DNA of 64,000 nucleotides from Bacteroidota bacterium (GTDB lineage: Bacteria > Bacteroidota > Bacteroidia > Chitinophagales > LD1), in contig JAFDYQ010000012.1 of assembly GCA_018267365.1 (NCBI GenBank), forward strand, positions 42,736 to 106,735. The letters are read 5' to 3'. Made by a program: the position numbers and the translations under genes. The notes below the pieces were generated by a model. It was not told the origin of the DNA. It searched no databases and saw nothing but the letters and a program-made list of their open reading frames with translations. This document shows positions 9,533 to 18,765 of the stretch, piece after piece. The first letter of the stretch is position 1, and each line of letters opens with the position of its first letter.

Positions 9533-10381
9533 ATGCAAAATACTTTACCTTGGGCACTGATGGTGAGCGTCAAAGGCAATAGATTTGTACTGATTATACC
9601 GGTGCTAGTGGCAGTAGTGTCGATGCTGCTGTTTTTTATGGCCCTGGTATACGGATGGTTTGGACCGGGAGGAGTCGTAGCGGGAGAGTTCTGCGAGGCA
9701 TCTCGCCCCGGCCTGATCAAGCAACCTTACAATACCTGGTCCAATATCTCCTTTATCCTGTCCGGTATCCTCATCGCATGGCAGCTGATGCGTGGAGACT
9801 ATGACACCAATGCCAATATTCTGACGCGAAAACCTTTCTATGCCGTCTTCTATGCCTCGCTGGTAGTACTACTGGGGCCGGGCTCTATGTGCATGCATGC
9901 TACCACATCTGATCTGGGCGGTTTTTTTGACATGTTATCCATGTATCTTGTGGCATCCTTTACGTGGGCTTATGCCTTGGAGCGCTTCTTCGGCTTGAGG
10001 GCGGTACACTTCGCAGTTTTGTTTTCCGTACTTCTTGCATTCTGTATCTGGGCCGATGGCCTCGAGGACATACACATCGGCTTCGATTTTTTTGGAGATA
10101 CCGTATTTGCGGTCCTCATCGGGCTCACTATTGTCACGGAAGTATTGAATCGGTTTGTCCGTCAGATGCACCATGATATCCGCTGGGCCGTAGCGGCATT
10201 TGGTGCGCTCATGCTGGCATTTTTTATCTGGAACATCAGCGGGACAGGCAGCTCCCTATGTGACCCGTACTCACCCCTGCAAGGTCATGCTGCATGGCAC
10301 ATACTCTGTGCCATATCCACGTATTGCCTTTTCAGGTTTTATGCCTCAGAGCACACGGAGGGTCACTCTATATCTGCATAG
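9533..10381 (+). CDS. CREST/ceramidase-like membrane protein
   Basis: A seven-segment membrane protein of the alkaline ceramidase (CREST) type. Motifs seen are FCE and IKQPYNTWSNISFILSG near the N-terminus, GPGSMCMHATTSDLGGFFDM in the middle with the conserved Ser, His and Asp residues, and HAAWHILCAIST near the C-terminus supplying the His pair. In known members these residues bind zinc and hydrolyse amides in lipids; many Bacteroidota make sphingolipids, so a lipid substrate is plausible. The start is uncertain: ATG at 9533 or ATG at 9560 (MVSVKGNRF); an upstream TTG at 9485 is less likely. Its 3' end overlaps the convergent ddl gene by 19 bases. Confidence 0.75.
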   Translation: MQNTLPWALMVSVKGNRFVLIIPVLVAVVSMLLFFMALVYGWFGPGGVVAGEFCEASRPGLIKQPYNTWSNISFILSGILIAWQLMRGDYDTNANILTRKPFYAVFYASLVVLLGPGSMCMHATTSDLGGFFDMLSMYLVASFTWAYALERFFGLRAVHFAVLFSVLLAFCIWADGLEDIHIGFDFFGDTVFAVLIGLTIVTEVLNRFVRQMHHDIRWAVAAFGALMLAFFIWNISGTGSSLCDPYSPLQGHAAWHILCAISTYCLFRFYASEHTEGHSISA

Positions 10382-11370
10382 TCAGCTTTAGCGGTAGATA
10401 GACAGGCATCTATAGAGTTGCCAAAGAGTTCTGTCAGCGTCAGGCCAAAGGCGCGCGCCTGCTGTGGTACTATGCTCTCCGCTGAGAGACCGGGTACGGA
10501 GTTGACCTCCAGCATGTAGTAGTAGCCATCACGTAGGATATAGTCTATACGGCACATCCCTTTGAAGTCAAGTTTCTCGTAGATAGCAGCGGAGGTTTCT
10601 TGTATCTTCCGGGCTATATCCGGGTCTATCTCCGCCGGGGTCACTTCCTTGGAGTGGCCCTCATATTTAGCCTGATAGTCAAAAAAAGCATTTTTGCTGC
10701 GTATCTCTGTGAGCGGCAGCGGCGTCACACGGCCTTGATATCTTATCACGCCACAGGTCACCTCTGTACCTTTTATGTATTCTTCGGCCAGTATCTCATC
10801 GTCATAGTCAAAGGCGAGGCGGATAGCAGCCTCCAGGCCTTCAGCCGAATCTACTTTAGATGCGCCGTAGCTGGAGCCGTTTTTATTGGGCTTCACAAAA
10901 AGGGGATAGGTCAGTGCCTTATTGATGTTTTGAGTAAGCAGTGCTCGATCATCGTCTCTTTTTGCCACTATTGACTGTGCTGACAAAATGCCAAATGGCC
11001 TGAGATATTCCTTTGTACGGCTTTTGTCAAAAGTAAGTGCTGCCGTCATTACGCCGCAGCAATTGTACGGTACACCCATCATATCCAGATAGCCTTGTAG
11101 TTTGCCATCCTCTGCCGGAGTGCCGTGTATCGCTATGAAAACAGCGTTAAATTTCACTTTGGTCCCGGCTATCGTCACGCTGAAATCATTTTTATCTACT
11201 ATAGACCTGATACCTTCATGATCAGCCACCCAGTCATTATCTTCTATTAGTACCTTGTAGACATTATATTTTTCCTTATCCAGGTATTGGCATACAATGT
11301 CGCCGCTTTTCAGGGAGATACCAGCCTCTGCGCCGGGGCCACCGCACATGACAGCAATATTCTTTTTCAT
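10363..11370 (-). CDS. ddl: D-alanine--D-alanine ligase
   Basis: The 335-residue ATP-grasp enzyme joins two D-alanines for peptidoglycan precursors in the cytoplasm. The N-terminal motif GGPGAEAGISLKSG keeps the catalytic Glu of the usual GG-x-S-x-E-x-x-VS block but differs around it. LFVKPNKNGSSYGASKV is the ATP-binding loop, and CRIDYILRDGYYYMLEVNSV followed by PGLSAESIVPQQA supplies the Arg, Asn and Ser residues of the active site. Length is slightly over that of E. coli DdlB. Phe/Tyr specificity-loop assignment is not attempted. It stands alone on the minus strand, converging on the ceramidase-like gene. Confidence 0.9.
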   Translation of the reverse strand: MKKNIAVMCGGPGAEAGISLKSGDIVCQYLDKEKYNVYKVLIEDNDWVADHEGIRSIVDKNDFSVTIAGTKVKFNAVFIAIHGTPAEDGKLQGYLDMMGVPYNCCGVMTAALTFDKSRTKEYLRPFGILSAQSIVAKRDDDRALLTQNINKALTYPLFVKPNKNGSSYGASKVDSAEGLEAAIRLAFDYDDEILAEEYIKGTEVTCGVIRYQGRVTPLPLTEIRSKNAFFDYQAKYEGHSKEVTPAEIDPDIARKIQETSAAIYEKLDFKGMCRIDYILRDGYYYMLEVNSVPGLSAESIVPQQARAFGLTLTELFGNSIDACLSTAKADYADIE

Positions 11371-11523
11371 ACTCTTGTGTTTTACTGTTTCAGCCTACGG
11401 CCGGTCTTTGTGCTGTAGGCATGTGTACTATAACGCTAATTAATAGATATTTGTATTCTGGTAGTGGGGATTCTTTCATCTGAGAGTAGATAAACCTGAC
11501 CCACTGCCCAAATAGATAGACAA

Positions 11524-12552
11524 ATGCACCAAAGAATAGAGCAAAGGATCCATCATTTGGTCGCTCTGGCAGACAAAATGATGGACAGTGAACTGCTGGA
11601 AGCAGTGGTAACCCGCACAGCCACGATCAATCCTTTTTTTACAACTGATTTTATCCATGCTGCCATCAGGGCTATAGCTGAAGAGATGCTGGACCGGCAA
11701 AAACTAAACACCTGGCTCGCAGCCTATGATCTGCCGGAGCATGACGCCGCAGCTACGGTGGGTATCATCATGGCGGGAAATATTCCACTGGTCGGTTTCC
11801 ATGATTTTCTATGCGTATATATACTGGGAAATCCAATGCAGATCAAACTCTCCGGCAAAGATGACTTGCTTTTCCCGGTAGTCTTTGATATGCTGTGCAA
11901 ACTGGATACCTCGCTCCCGACTCGTGCACAGATCGTAGAGAAACTGCATGACTACGACGCAGTGATAGCTACCGGAAGCAATAACAGCTATCGCTACTTT
12001 GAATATTACTTTCGCGATAAACCGAAAATACTTCGCAAAAACCGCAACTCAGTGGCTGTGCTGACTGGCGGGGAAAGTGATGCCGATCTCGCAGCACTCG
12101 CAGATGATATATTCATGTACTTTGGGTTTGGCTGTCGCAATGTATCAAAGCTCTATGTACCCGAAAATTATGATATTACAAGGTTGTTTCCGCATTTTGA
12201 CAAGTATCAGTGGATGTTTCATCATACTAAATACATGAATAACTATGACTATAACAGGACTATCCTGCTGCTCAATAATACGCCTCACCTGGCCAATGAG
12301 ATAGTGATGATACAGGAGCAGTCTGCAATAGCTTCACCCGTTTCCATGCTGTATTATGAAAGATATAGCGACTTTACCAGTCTGAAGGAAACGCTGCATG
12401 AGCAGGGCGATCATATTCAGTGTGTAGTGGGTCCGGATACGATTCGACCATTGGTAGATTTGGATATGGTGCCTTTCGGCGCTTCACAAAAACCGTCGTT
12501 GGTTGATTATGCCGACGGTGTAGACATTTTAACGTTCCTAAAAGGCCTTTGA
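11524..12552 (+). CDS. Acyl-CoA reductase, LuxC family
   Basis: The 342-residue protein matches the LuxC-type acyl-CoA reductases found in Bacteroidota. VGIIMAGNIPLVGFHDFL lies near residues 79-96, the nucleotide-binding ATGSNNSYRYFEYYF near 149-163, and the catalytic cysteine C204 in FGFGCRNVSKLYVP. Members reduce fatty acyl-CoA to the aldehyde with NADPH. The Bacteroidota members are shorter than LuxC of luminous bacteria, which fits. Nothing adjacent suggests an operon: the divergent gene is ddl and the next gene, 65 bases downstream, encodes a secreted protein. Confidence 0.85.
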   Translation: MHQRIEQRIHHLVALADKMMDSELLEAVVTRTATINPFFTTDFIHAAIRAIAEEMLDRQKLNTWLAAYDLPEHDAAATVGIIMAGNIPLVGFHDFLCVYILGNPMQIKLSGKDDLLFPVVFDMLCKLDTSLPTRAQIVEKLHDYDAVIATGSNNSYRYFEYYFRDKPKILRKNRNSVAVLTGGESDADLAALADDIFMYFGFGCRNVSKLYVPENYDITRLFPHFDKYQWMFHHTKYMNNYDYNRTILLLNNTPHLANEIVMIQEQSAIASPVSMLYYERYSDFTSLKETLHEQGDHIQCVVGPDTIRPLVDLDMVPFGASQKPSLVDYADGVDILTFLKGL

Positions 12553-12617
12553 CCTTGCAGTATTATGTATTAGTCCGTATTTTCATCTGATTATCCAAAA
12601 ACACAAGTAAACCAGTC

Positions 12618-14300
12618 ATGTACAAAAAACTACTTTTTGCTGTGCTTTGTATGCCTGTTTCGGTATTTGCCCAAAATACCTATGACATGGTATATACGAC
12701 CCTGAATACGAAGTGCTCTAATGCAGGGTGCCATAGCTCTACTTCTGCAGAAGCATTAAAATTTGATGGGTCATCTGCAGCGGTCTACGCAGCACTGGTC
12801 AATCAGCTTCCTGCCAATGCCGCCTCCCTGGCCAGAAATGAGAAGCTAGTATGGGTCAATCAGCCTTACGACAGCTATCTGCTCAAGAAGGCGGCGAGCT
12901 GGCTGGATACCGATCTCGACATACCGGCAGCAGAGGCAGACTCGGTACACGTCAATGCAGGTCTTCGCACAGAGGAGGCGGAGTATATCCGCCAGTGGAT
13001 CATGTATGGTGCCGGCCAGACAGGCAACTATGTAGATACGAATGTGATCCATGCTTACTATAATGATACTGCCCGTGCGGCATTTTATCCGAAGCCGGCC
13101 AAACCGGCACCGGGTACAGGTGTGCAGATACATATGGGGCCGATCTTTGTACCCGGTACAGGTACCACAGAGGTAGAGTATTGCCTCAAGCATGAGGTGG
13201 ATTTTGCGAGTAATGTAGAAGTGACAGCTACTGAGGGCAATATGAACCCGCAGTCTCACCACTTCCTGCTGTTCCGCTTTGACGACTCCGCATCTGCGGC
13301 AGCTATGCCTAATGGCATGAGAAGGATACTGCTTACCTCCGGCAATTCTTCTTTTGACGGCAATAAGGCATTGAGCAGTGCATGGCAGACCAGCCAGACC
13401 TACTCGCTGCCTACGCAGACTGCTTTCTTCTGGCCACAGAAGACATTTTTGGATCTCAACTACCACATGAAGAACTACACGGCTCCGGGCACATCAGGCG
13501 TGCAGCCATTTGACTTTTATCTGAATGTAGCCACCACGCCTCACCTGCCTACATCTAATACGATAGAGATGAAGACCCGTCTGGTCAATAATCCGGGCCT
13601 TATCATATTTCCTCACTCTCCTGCGGACATACCATATGCCGATGGGGATAATGGGAATGGTGAAATGCGATACATCTGGATGATGTCATCACACACACAC
13701 AAGTATGGCACAGCCTACAATCTGTATGTGAATGATCCGTCAGCGCAGCATGGCTACAGCTCTGATACGCTCTACAATGGCGACTATGAGTATGACCCTA
13801 GCGGTGCCACACTATTTGATCGTGGTTACTATGACTGGGAGCACCCATCTGTCAAGTATTTCGTGCCTCAGCGCGCTGTAGATTTCTCTAATGGCGGCGG
13901 CATCGTAGCGCAAACTACCTGGAATAACACCGGTGGCAACCTCATCCACTTTGGCTATACTACGGCAGATGAGATGCAGCTATTCTACTATATGTATACT
14001 ACCCGGATAGCAGGTGCCAATGGTGTAAACGAAGCAAAGACCAGCGACGTGAAGTTTGCAGTGTATCCTAACCCAATGACGGATCAGGGTACTATCATGT
14101 ATACACTGGACAATGCCGCTACCGTGCGCGCTTCTATAGTAGACATCACAGGTAGCGAAATAGCTACGCTGAAAGAGGAGCGCAATCAGGCCGGCACCTA
14201 TACTATGGATATGGGTGCCAAGGCATTGGCAAAGGGAATCTACTTTGCACGCCTCAGTGTAGATGGTACTAACTATACCAGAAAGTTTGTAGTTCAGTAA
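12618..14300 (+). CDS. Secreted heme plus copper type II (PHM-like) monooxygenase-like protein, T9SS tail
   Basis: The 560-residue protein has a signal peptide (MYKKLLFAVLCMPVSVFA) and then a heme-type motif C33-SNAG-C38-H39, spaced CX4CH rather than CX2CH. The central region has every copper ligand position of the peptidylglycine/dopamine monooxygenase fold: H214-H215 in PQSHHFLLF, H283 in NYHMKNY, H359-x-H361 in SSHTHKYG, and M453 in TADEMQLFYYMY, which corresponds to the DEMC block. The C-terminal 75 residues are a type A sorting domain (FAVYPNPMTDQG... GIYFARLSVDG), so it is exported by T9SS. An ascorbate- or cytochrome-dependent hydroxylase on the cell surface is inferred; the substrate is unknown. 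A terminator follows at 14324. Confidence 0.78.
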   Translation: MYKKLLFAVLCMPVSVFAQNTYDMVYTTLNTKCSNAGCHSSTSAEALKFDGSSAAVYAALVNQLPANAASLARNEKLVWVNQPYDSYLLKKAASWLDTDLDIPAAEADSVHVNAGLRTEEAEYIRQWIMYGAGQTGNYVDTNVIHAYYNDTARAAFYPKPAKPAPGTGVQIHMGPIFVPGTGTTEVEYCLKHEVDFASNVEVTATEGNMNPQSHHFLLFRFDDSASAAAMPNGMRRILLTSGNSSFDGNKALSSAWQTSQTYSLPTQTAFFWPQKTFLDLNYHMKNYTAPGTSGVQPFDFYLNVATTPHLPTSNTIEMKTRLVNNPGLIIFPHSPADIPYADGDNGNGEMRYIWMMSSHTHKYGTAYNLYVNDPSAQHGYSSDTLYNGDYEYDPSGATLFDRGYYDWEHPSVKYFVPQRAVDFSNGGGIVAQTTWNNTGGNLIHFGYTTADEMQLFYYMYTTRIAGANGVNEAKTSDVKFAVYPNPMTDQGTIMYTLDNAATVRASIVDITGSEIATLKEERNQAGTYTMDMGAKALAKGIYFARLSVDGTNYTRKFVVQ

Positions 14301-14323
14301 GGTAATAAATAACTTATCTCAAG

Positions 14324-14348
14324 GCCCTCGCTAGTGCGGGGGCTTTTT
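14324..14348 (+). terminator. Intrinsic terminator after the monooxygenase-like gene
   Basis: GCCCTCGC (14324-14331), loop TAGT, GCGGGGGC (14336-14343) with one G-T pair, followed by TTTTT. Confidence 0.8.
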
Positions 14349-14423
14349 GTTTTAAGACGGTTCCCGCAAAATCATAAATCGGGCAAGGCAAAACATCTAT
14401 ATTAGCCGCCTCAATCTAAAGTC

Positions 14424-15794
14424 ATGGAAAAACTACGATCATACCTCGAGGCCAATAAACAACAACATCTGGATGAACTGCTTGACCTGCTCCGTATACC
14501 ATCGGTGAGCGCAGATGCGAAGTTTAAGGCAGACGTACTGCGTACCGCAGAATTTGTAAAGGAAAAACTGATCGCTGCCGGTGCGGACAATGTAGTGCTG
14601 GAGCAGACCGCAGGCTACCCTGTAGTGTACGGTGATAAGATCATCGATCCTAAGCTACCCACTGTGCTGGTGTACGGCCACTATGATGTGCAGCCTGCAG
14701 ATCCATATGAACTATGGCACTCGCCACCATTCGAGCCGGTGATAAAAGACGGTAATATATATGCCCGCGGTAGTGCGGATGACAAAGGCCAGATGTATAT
14801 GCATGTCAAGGCTTTTGAGGCAATGATGAAAAACAACGCCCTGCCTTGTAATGTGAAATTTATGATAGAAGGAGAGGAGGAGATAGGCTCAGAAAATCTC
14901 GAAACATACGTCAAGGCTAATACTGCAAAGCTCAAGAGCGATGTAGTGCTGATATCAGACACTTCTATCATAGCTAATGATATCCCGTCCATCACTACCG
15001 GCCTGCGTGGCCTGGCGTACCTGGAGGTGGAGGTGACAGGGCCTAACCGCGACCTGCACTCGGGGGTCTATGGAGGCGCTGTAGCTAATCCCATCAATGT
15101 ACTCTGCGATATGATATCCTCACTCCATGATGCGGACCGCAAGATCAATATACCTGGCTTCTATGATGATGTAGAGGTCGTGTCTGATGCTGAGCGGGCA
15201 GAGATGGCCAAGGCACCATTCAGCCAGGAGGACTACAATAAAGACCTCGACATGGCCGAGGGACTGGGTGAGAAAGGCTACTCTACGCCTGAGCGTGTCT
15301 CCATCCGCCCTACACTGGATGTGAATGGCATCTGGGGCGGCTATATAGGTCAGGGTGCCAAGACCGTACTACCGTCTAAAGCATACGCCAAGATCAGCAT
15401 GCGCCTCGTGCCTAATCAATCTTCAGAGAAGATCACGAAACTTTTTGAAGACCATTTCCTCAAGATCGCACCGAAATATGTGAAGGTAAAGGTGACCAAC
15501 CTGCACGGTGGTGAGGCAGCCGTGACCCCGACAGATACAGTAGCCTATCGCGCGGCGTCTAAGGCGATGGAGCGGACGTTTGGCAAGACGCCGATACCTC
15601 AGCGTACTGGCGGTAGCATCCCTATCGTCACTATGTTTGAGCGCGTACTGGGCACCAAGACTGTCCTCATGGGCTTTGGTCTGGACTCTGACGCTATCCA
15701 CTCACCAAACGAGCACTACGGCCTATTCAACTACTACAAGGGAATCGAGACGATACCATACTTCTTTGAGTACTTTGCTGAGATGAGCAAGTAG
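14424..15794 (+). CDS. M20 family dipeptidase (CNDP-like)
   Basis: The 456-residue cytoplasmic metallopeptidase contains the M20 zinc-site motifs in order: VLVYGHYDVQPAD with H86 and the supporting D88, ARGSADDKGQ with the bridging D119/D120, and IEGEEEIGSEN with the catalytic Glu at 151-152. GLRGLAYLEVEV and DLHSG start the dimerisation (lid) domain, and a C-terminal His lies in DSDAIHSPNEHYG. It probably hydrolyses dipeptides or other short peptides. No signal peptide is seen. It shares a bidirectional terminator with the convergent glmM gene. Confidence 0.88.
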   Translation: MEKLRSYLEANKQQHLDELLDLLRIPSVSADAKFKADVLRTAEFVKEKLIAAGADNVVLEQTAGYPVVYGDKIIDPKLPTVLVYGHYDVQPADPYELWHSPPFEPVIKDGNIYARGSADDKGQMYMHVKAFEAMMKNNALPCNVKFMIEGEEEIGSENLETYVKANTAKLKSDVVLISDTSIIANDIPSITTGLRGLAYLEVEVTGPNRDLHSGVYGGAVANPINVLCDMISSLHDADRKINIPGFYDDVEVVSDAERAEMAKAPFSQEDYNKDLDMAEGLGEKGYSTPERVSIRPTLDVNGIWGGYIGQGAKTVLPSKAYAKISMRLVPNQSSEKITKLFEDHFLKIAPKYVKVKVTNLHGGEAAVTPTDTVAYRAASKAMERTFGKTPIPQRTGGSIPIVTMFERVLGTKTVLMGFGLDSDAIHSPNEHYGLFNYYKGIETIPYFFEYFAEMSK

Positions 15795-15808
15795 ATTTCT
15801 ACCGTCAT

Positions 15809-15844
15809 AAACAAAATGCCCGCTATGTAGCGGGCATTTTGTTT
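15809..15844. terminator. Bidirectional terminator between dipeptidase and glmM
   Basis: A perfect 17-bp stem (15809-15825 with 15828-15844) and a two-base TG loop. The outer part of the stem is A-rich on one side and T-rich on the other, giving a U tract in both directions. It serves the two convergent genes. Confidence 0.85.
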
Positions 15845-15861
15845 ATTTTATAACATGATCT

Positions 15862-17247
15862 CTACGACCTGCTAAACTCCTGCAGGTCCTTCATGATCTG
15901 GTTGGCTATATTGTCGGCAGTGGTCTCAGAGTTAGACTCTGCATAGATGCGGATGATAGGTTCCGTATTGCTGCGGCGCAGGTGCACCCAGTCTTTTTCA
16001 AACTGTATTTTCACACCATCTATCGTGCTCACTTCGTAGTTGCCGTATTTCTTCTCTACCTGATCGAATAGCGATTCGATATTGACCGAGGTATCCAGAT
16101 CTATTTTCTTCTTACTGATATGGTAGCTCGGATAGGTAGAGCGCAGTATGGAGGCAGTCTTGCCTGACTTGGCCAGGTGCGTCAGGAAGAGAGCAATGCC
16201 TGCCAGTGCGTCACGGCCGTAGTGCAGCTCAGGGTAGATCACCCCTCCGTTGCCTTCGCCGCCTATCACTGACTTTTCTTCTTTCATTTTTTGCACCACG
16301 TTCACCTCGCCTACGGCAGAGGCATGGTACTCGCAGCCGTATTTCTCCGTCACATCGCGTAGCGCACGGGTAGACGACATATTAGACACGGTGCTGCCCT
16401 TTTTGTTTTGCAGCACATAGTCCGCTACTGCCACCAGCGTATACTCCTCGCCAAACATCTCACCATTGTCACTCACCAGTGCCAGGCGGTCTACATCAGG
16501 GTCTACTGCTATGCCGAGGTCACATTTGTATTTGCGTACGGCATTGGCCAGATCGCCCAGATTCTCAGGCAGCGGCTCCGGGTTGTGCGGGAAGTGACCC
16601 GTAGGCTCCGTATAGAGCTCTATGACCTCCTCTACGCCCAGCGCCTTGAGCAGCTTAGGCAGGGCGATACCACCGGTAGAGTTGACACAGTCTATCGCTA
16701 CTTTAAACTTCTTCGCTTGTATAGCCTTTACATCCACCAGCTTCAGGTCGAGTATCTTCTGTATGTGCTTCTCTATGTAGCCGTCTTTCACAGTATAGCT
16801 ACCCAGAGAGTTGATGTCTTCATATTCCACGCTGCGCTCCTCTGCTATGCGCAGGACTTCTTCACCTGCTTTCGCAGAGATAAACTCTCCTTGTGAGTTC
16901 AGCAGCTTCAGGGCATTCCATTGCTTGGGATTGTGGCTTGCCGTGATGATGATCCCACCGCCGGCCTTCTCATCATATACTGCCAGCTCTACCGTAGGGG
17001 TAGTAGAGAGGCCCAGGTCTACCACATCTATGCCTATAGACTGGAGCGTAGCAGCTACGATGCTCGATACCATCTGGCCTGAGATGCGGGCATCACGGCC
17101 TATCACTACCTTGCGCTGACCGCTGGTCTCTATGACCCAGTGGCCAAAAGCCGAGGTAAACTTCATGATATCTTCCGGTGTGAGGTTCGCACCCGGGAAT
17201 CCCCCTATGGTGCCTCTGATACCTGATATAGATTTGATGAGGGACAA
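15862..17247 (-). CDS. glmM: Phosphoglucosamine mutase
   Basis: The 461-residue enzyme converts glucosamine-6-phosphate to glucosamine-1-phosphate for UDP-GlcNAc synthesis in the cytoplasm. It begins SLIKSISGIRGTIGG, the standard N-terminus of this family in Bacteroidota. The phosphoserine loop is GIIITASHNPKQWNALK, the metal loop is VDPDVDRLAL, the sugar-binding loop is GGEGNGGV and the phosphate-binding loop is RRSNTEPIIRIYAES. The start chosen is TTG at 17247; an ATG at 17364 in the same frame adds 39 residues without family similarity and overlaps the divergent promoter. A bidirectional terminator lies 18 bases beyond the stop. Confidence 0.88.
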   Translation of the reverse strand: MSLIKSISGIRGTIGGFPGANLTPEDIMKFTSAFGHWVIETSGQRKVVIGRDARISGQMVSSIVAATLQSIGIDVVDLGLSTTPTVELAVYDEKAGGGIIITASHNPKQWNALKLLNSQGEFISAKAGEEVLRIAEERSVEYEDINSLGSYTVKDGYIEKHIQKILDLKLVDVKAIQAKKFKVAIDCVNSTGGIALPKLLKALGVEEVIELYTEPTGHFPHNPEPLPENLGDLANAVRKYKCDLGIAVDPDVDRLALVSDNGEMFGEEYTLVAVADYVLQNKKGSTVSNMSSTRALRDVTEKYGCEYHASAVGEVNVVQKMKEEKSVIGGEGNGGVIYPELHYGRDALAGIALFLTHLAKSGKTASILRSTYPSYHISKKKIDLDTSVNIESLFDQVEKKYGNYEVSTIDGVKIQFEKDWVHLRRSNTEPIIRIYAESNSETTADNIANQIMKDLQEFSRS

Positions 17248-17294
17248 GTGTATATTTTTTGTTGCAACAAATATCCCAAACAGGAGATTATCCT

Positions 17295-17302
17295 TAACTT
17301 TG
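17295..17302 (+). promoter_or_regulatory. -7 box (TAACTTTG)
   Basis: TAACTTTG matches TAnnTTTG and points toward the methyltransferase gene at 17378, giving a leader of about 70 bases. It lies upstream of the glmM start on the opposite strand. Confidence 0.45.
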
Positions 17303-17377
17303 GGACGACGAATGTACGAAAAAAGGCCGCTCAAAAGATGCCAAAATATAAACATAAACGGCATTCATATATGACAA

Positions 17378-18112
17378 ATGGGTGATAAGAAATGGTTTGA
17401 AACTTGGTTTGATACACCGTACTATCACCTGCTGTATAGCAACCGTAACGACGAGGAGGCCCGCACCTTTGTGTCCAATCTCATCAGGCATCTGCATATC
17501 CCTCAGGGCAGCCGTGTGCTGGATGTAGCCTGCGGCAAAGGTCGCCATAGCCGCTATCTGGCCAAACTGGGCTATGACACTACCGGCCTCGATCTTTCAC
17601 CACATAGTATAGCCGAAGCAAAGACCGATATGCTGCCCAATCTCCATTTCGAGGTATGGGACATGCGCAAAGTGTACAGGGAAAATTATTACTCACTCGT
17701 CGTAAATCTCTTTAGCAGTTTTGGCTACTTTGACAACGAGGCTGATGACCAGTCTGCCATCAGCGCCATGGCCGCTGACCTCATACCGGGAGGCACCTTG
17801 GTGCTGGACTACATGAATCCGGAGTGCACCTCCAAGCTACTCAAGGCGCGCGATATAGTAGATCGCGGCGCTGTCCAGTTTCATTTGCAAAAGAAGCTGG
17901 AGAATGGTTTCATCGTAAAGGACATCAACTTTATAGCCGACGGGGAGGAGCATCACTATCAGGAGCGGCTGAAGATGATCAAGCCGGAGCAATTCAGAAA
18001 ACTTTTTGAAGGTGCCGGACTCACTATCACGGAGGTCTTTGGTAATTATGACCTGGCGCCGTTCAAACCGGGCGAGAGCAACCGGCAAGTGATAGTAGCC
18101 CAGAAAAAGTAA
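17378..18112 (+). CDS. Class I SAM-dependent methyltransferase
   Basis: The 244-residue protein contains the SAM-binding glycine motif RVLDVACGKGRHSRYLAKLG near residue 47, the acidic motif II in GLDLSPHSI and the later VVNLFSSFGYF and PGGTLVLDYMN. It is a small stand-alone methyltransferase of the UbiE/Tam-like Rossmann class; the substrate cannot be read from the sequence. The following PAP2 gene begins 19 bases after its stop and is probably cotranscribed. Confidence 0.85.
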   Translation: MGDKKWFETWFDTPYYHLLYSNRNDEEARTFVSNLIRHLHIPQGSRVLDVACGKGRHSRYLAKLGYDTTGLDLSPHSIAEAKTDMLPNLHFEVWDMRKVYRENYYSLVVNLFSSFGYFDNEADDQSAISAMAADLIPGGTLVLDYMNPECTSKLLKARDIVDRGAVQFHLQKKLENGFIVKDINFIADGEEHHYQERLKMIKPEQFRKLFEGAGLTITEVFGNYDLAPFKPGESNRQVIVAQKK

Positions 18113-18131
18113 CTTCACTCAAAAGAGAGCC

Positions 18132-18689
18132 TTGGCCCCTCAGATAGATCACACGCTTTTTCATTTTATCAATCAGGATATGGCCAATCCTGTGTTTGAT
18201 TTTCTGTGCCCCATCCTGCGAAACAGATTTACCTGGTTGCCCTTCTATATCATCGGAGGCATCTACTTGCTCTATAAGTATAAGATGCAAGGCCTGCTGA
18301 TCATCATCGGTGCTGGTCTTACCATCTTGTGCTGCGATCAGGCAGCCAATGCTATCAAGTGGAGTGTGCATCGCCTCCGCCCTTGTCATCTGGAGCCGGG
18401 TGTACGGCTACTCATAGATCAGTGCAGCAGTACTTTTAGTTTCCCGTCCAATCATGCTGCTAATCACTTCGGACTGGCTGCGTTTATTTCTATTGTTTTT
18501 CGTCAGTATCGCTGGCTTATCGCCGCGCTTATCCTTTGGGCTGCCTCCGTTGCATTTTCGCAGGTCTATGTGGGTATACATTATCCCGCTGATGTAGCTG
18601 CAGGTGCTGTGTTGGGCAGTATGTTGGGCCTTATTGTAGCTGCTATTTATGTCTATGCGGCGGCACGCCCGCATCAGTCCGGGCAGTGA
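18132..18689 (+). CDS. PAP2 superfamily membrane phosphatase
   Basis: The 185-residue protein has about five membrane segments and the three acid-phosphatase motifs: KWSVHRLRP, FPSNHAANH and SQVYVGIHYPAD. In the last motif Gln stands at the usual Arg of SR-X5-H-X3-D, a substitution also seen in other Bacteroidota members. It would dephosphorylate a lipid phosphate such as phosphatidate or undecaprenyl diphosphate at the inner membrane. The start is TTG at 18132, supported by MAPQIDHTLFHFINQD; the next ATG at 18180 would cut the N-terminal helix. It is transcribed with the methyltransferase. Confidence 0.83.
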   Translation: MAPQIDHTLFHFINQDMANPVFDFLCPILRNRFTWLPFYIIGGIYLLYKYKMQGLLIIIGAGLTILCCDQAANAIKWSVHRLRPCHLEPGVRLLIDQCSSTFSFPSNHAANHFGLAAFISIVFRQYRWLIAALILWAASVAFSQVYVGIHYPADVAAGAVLGSMLGLIVAAIYVYAAARPHQSGQ

Positions 18690-18765
18690 TTTATTTCATT
18701 CCTTTTCTTTGCAGATTGAGATAATAAGCTGGTACTTTGCGCCGCAATTTTAAAATCATGCACGT

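Noticed and set aside
17248..17364. N-terminal extension of GlmM
   Set aside because: The extra 39 residues have no family similarity and cover the divergent promoter region; TTG 17247 gives the standard N-terminus.
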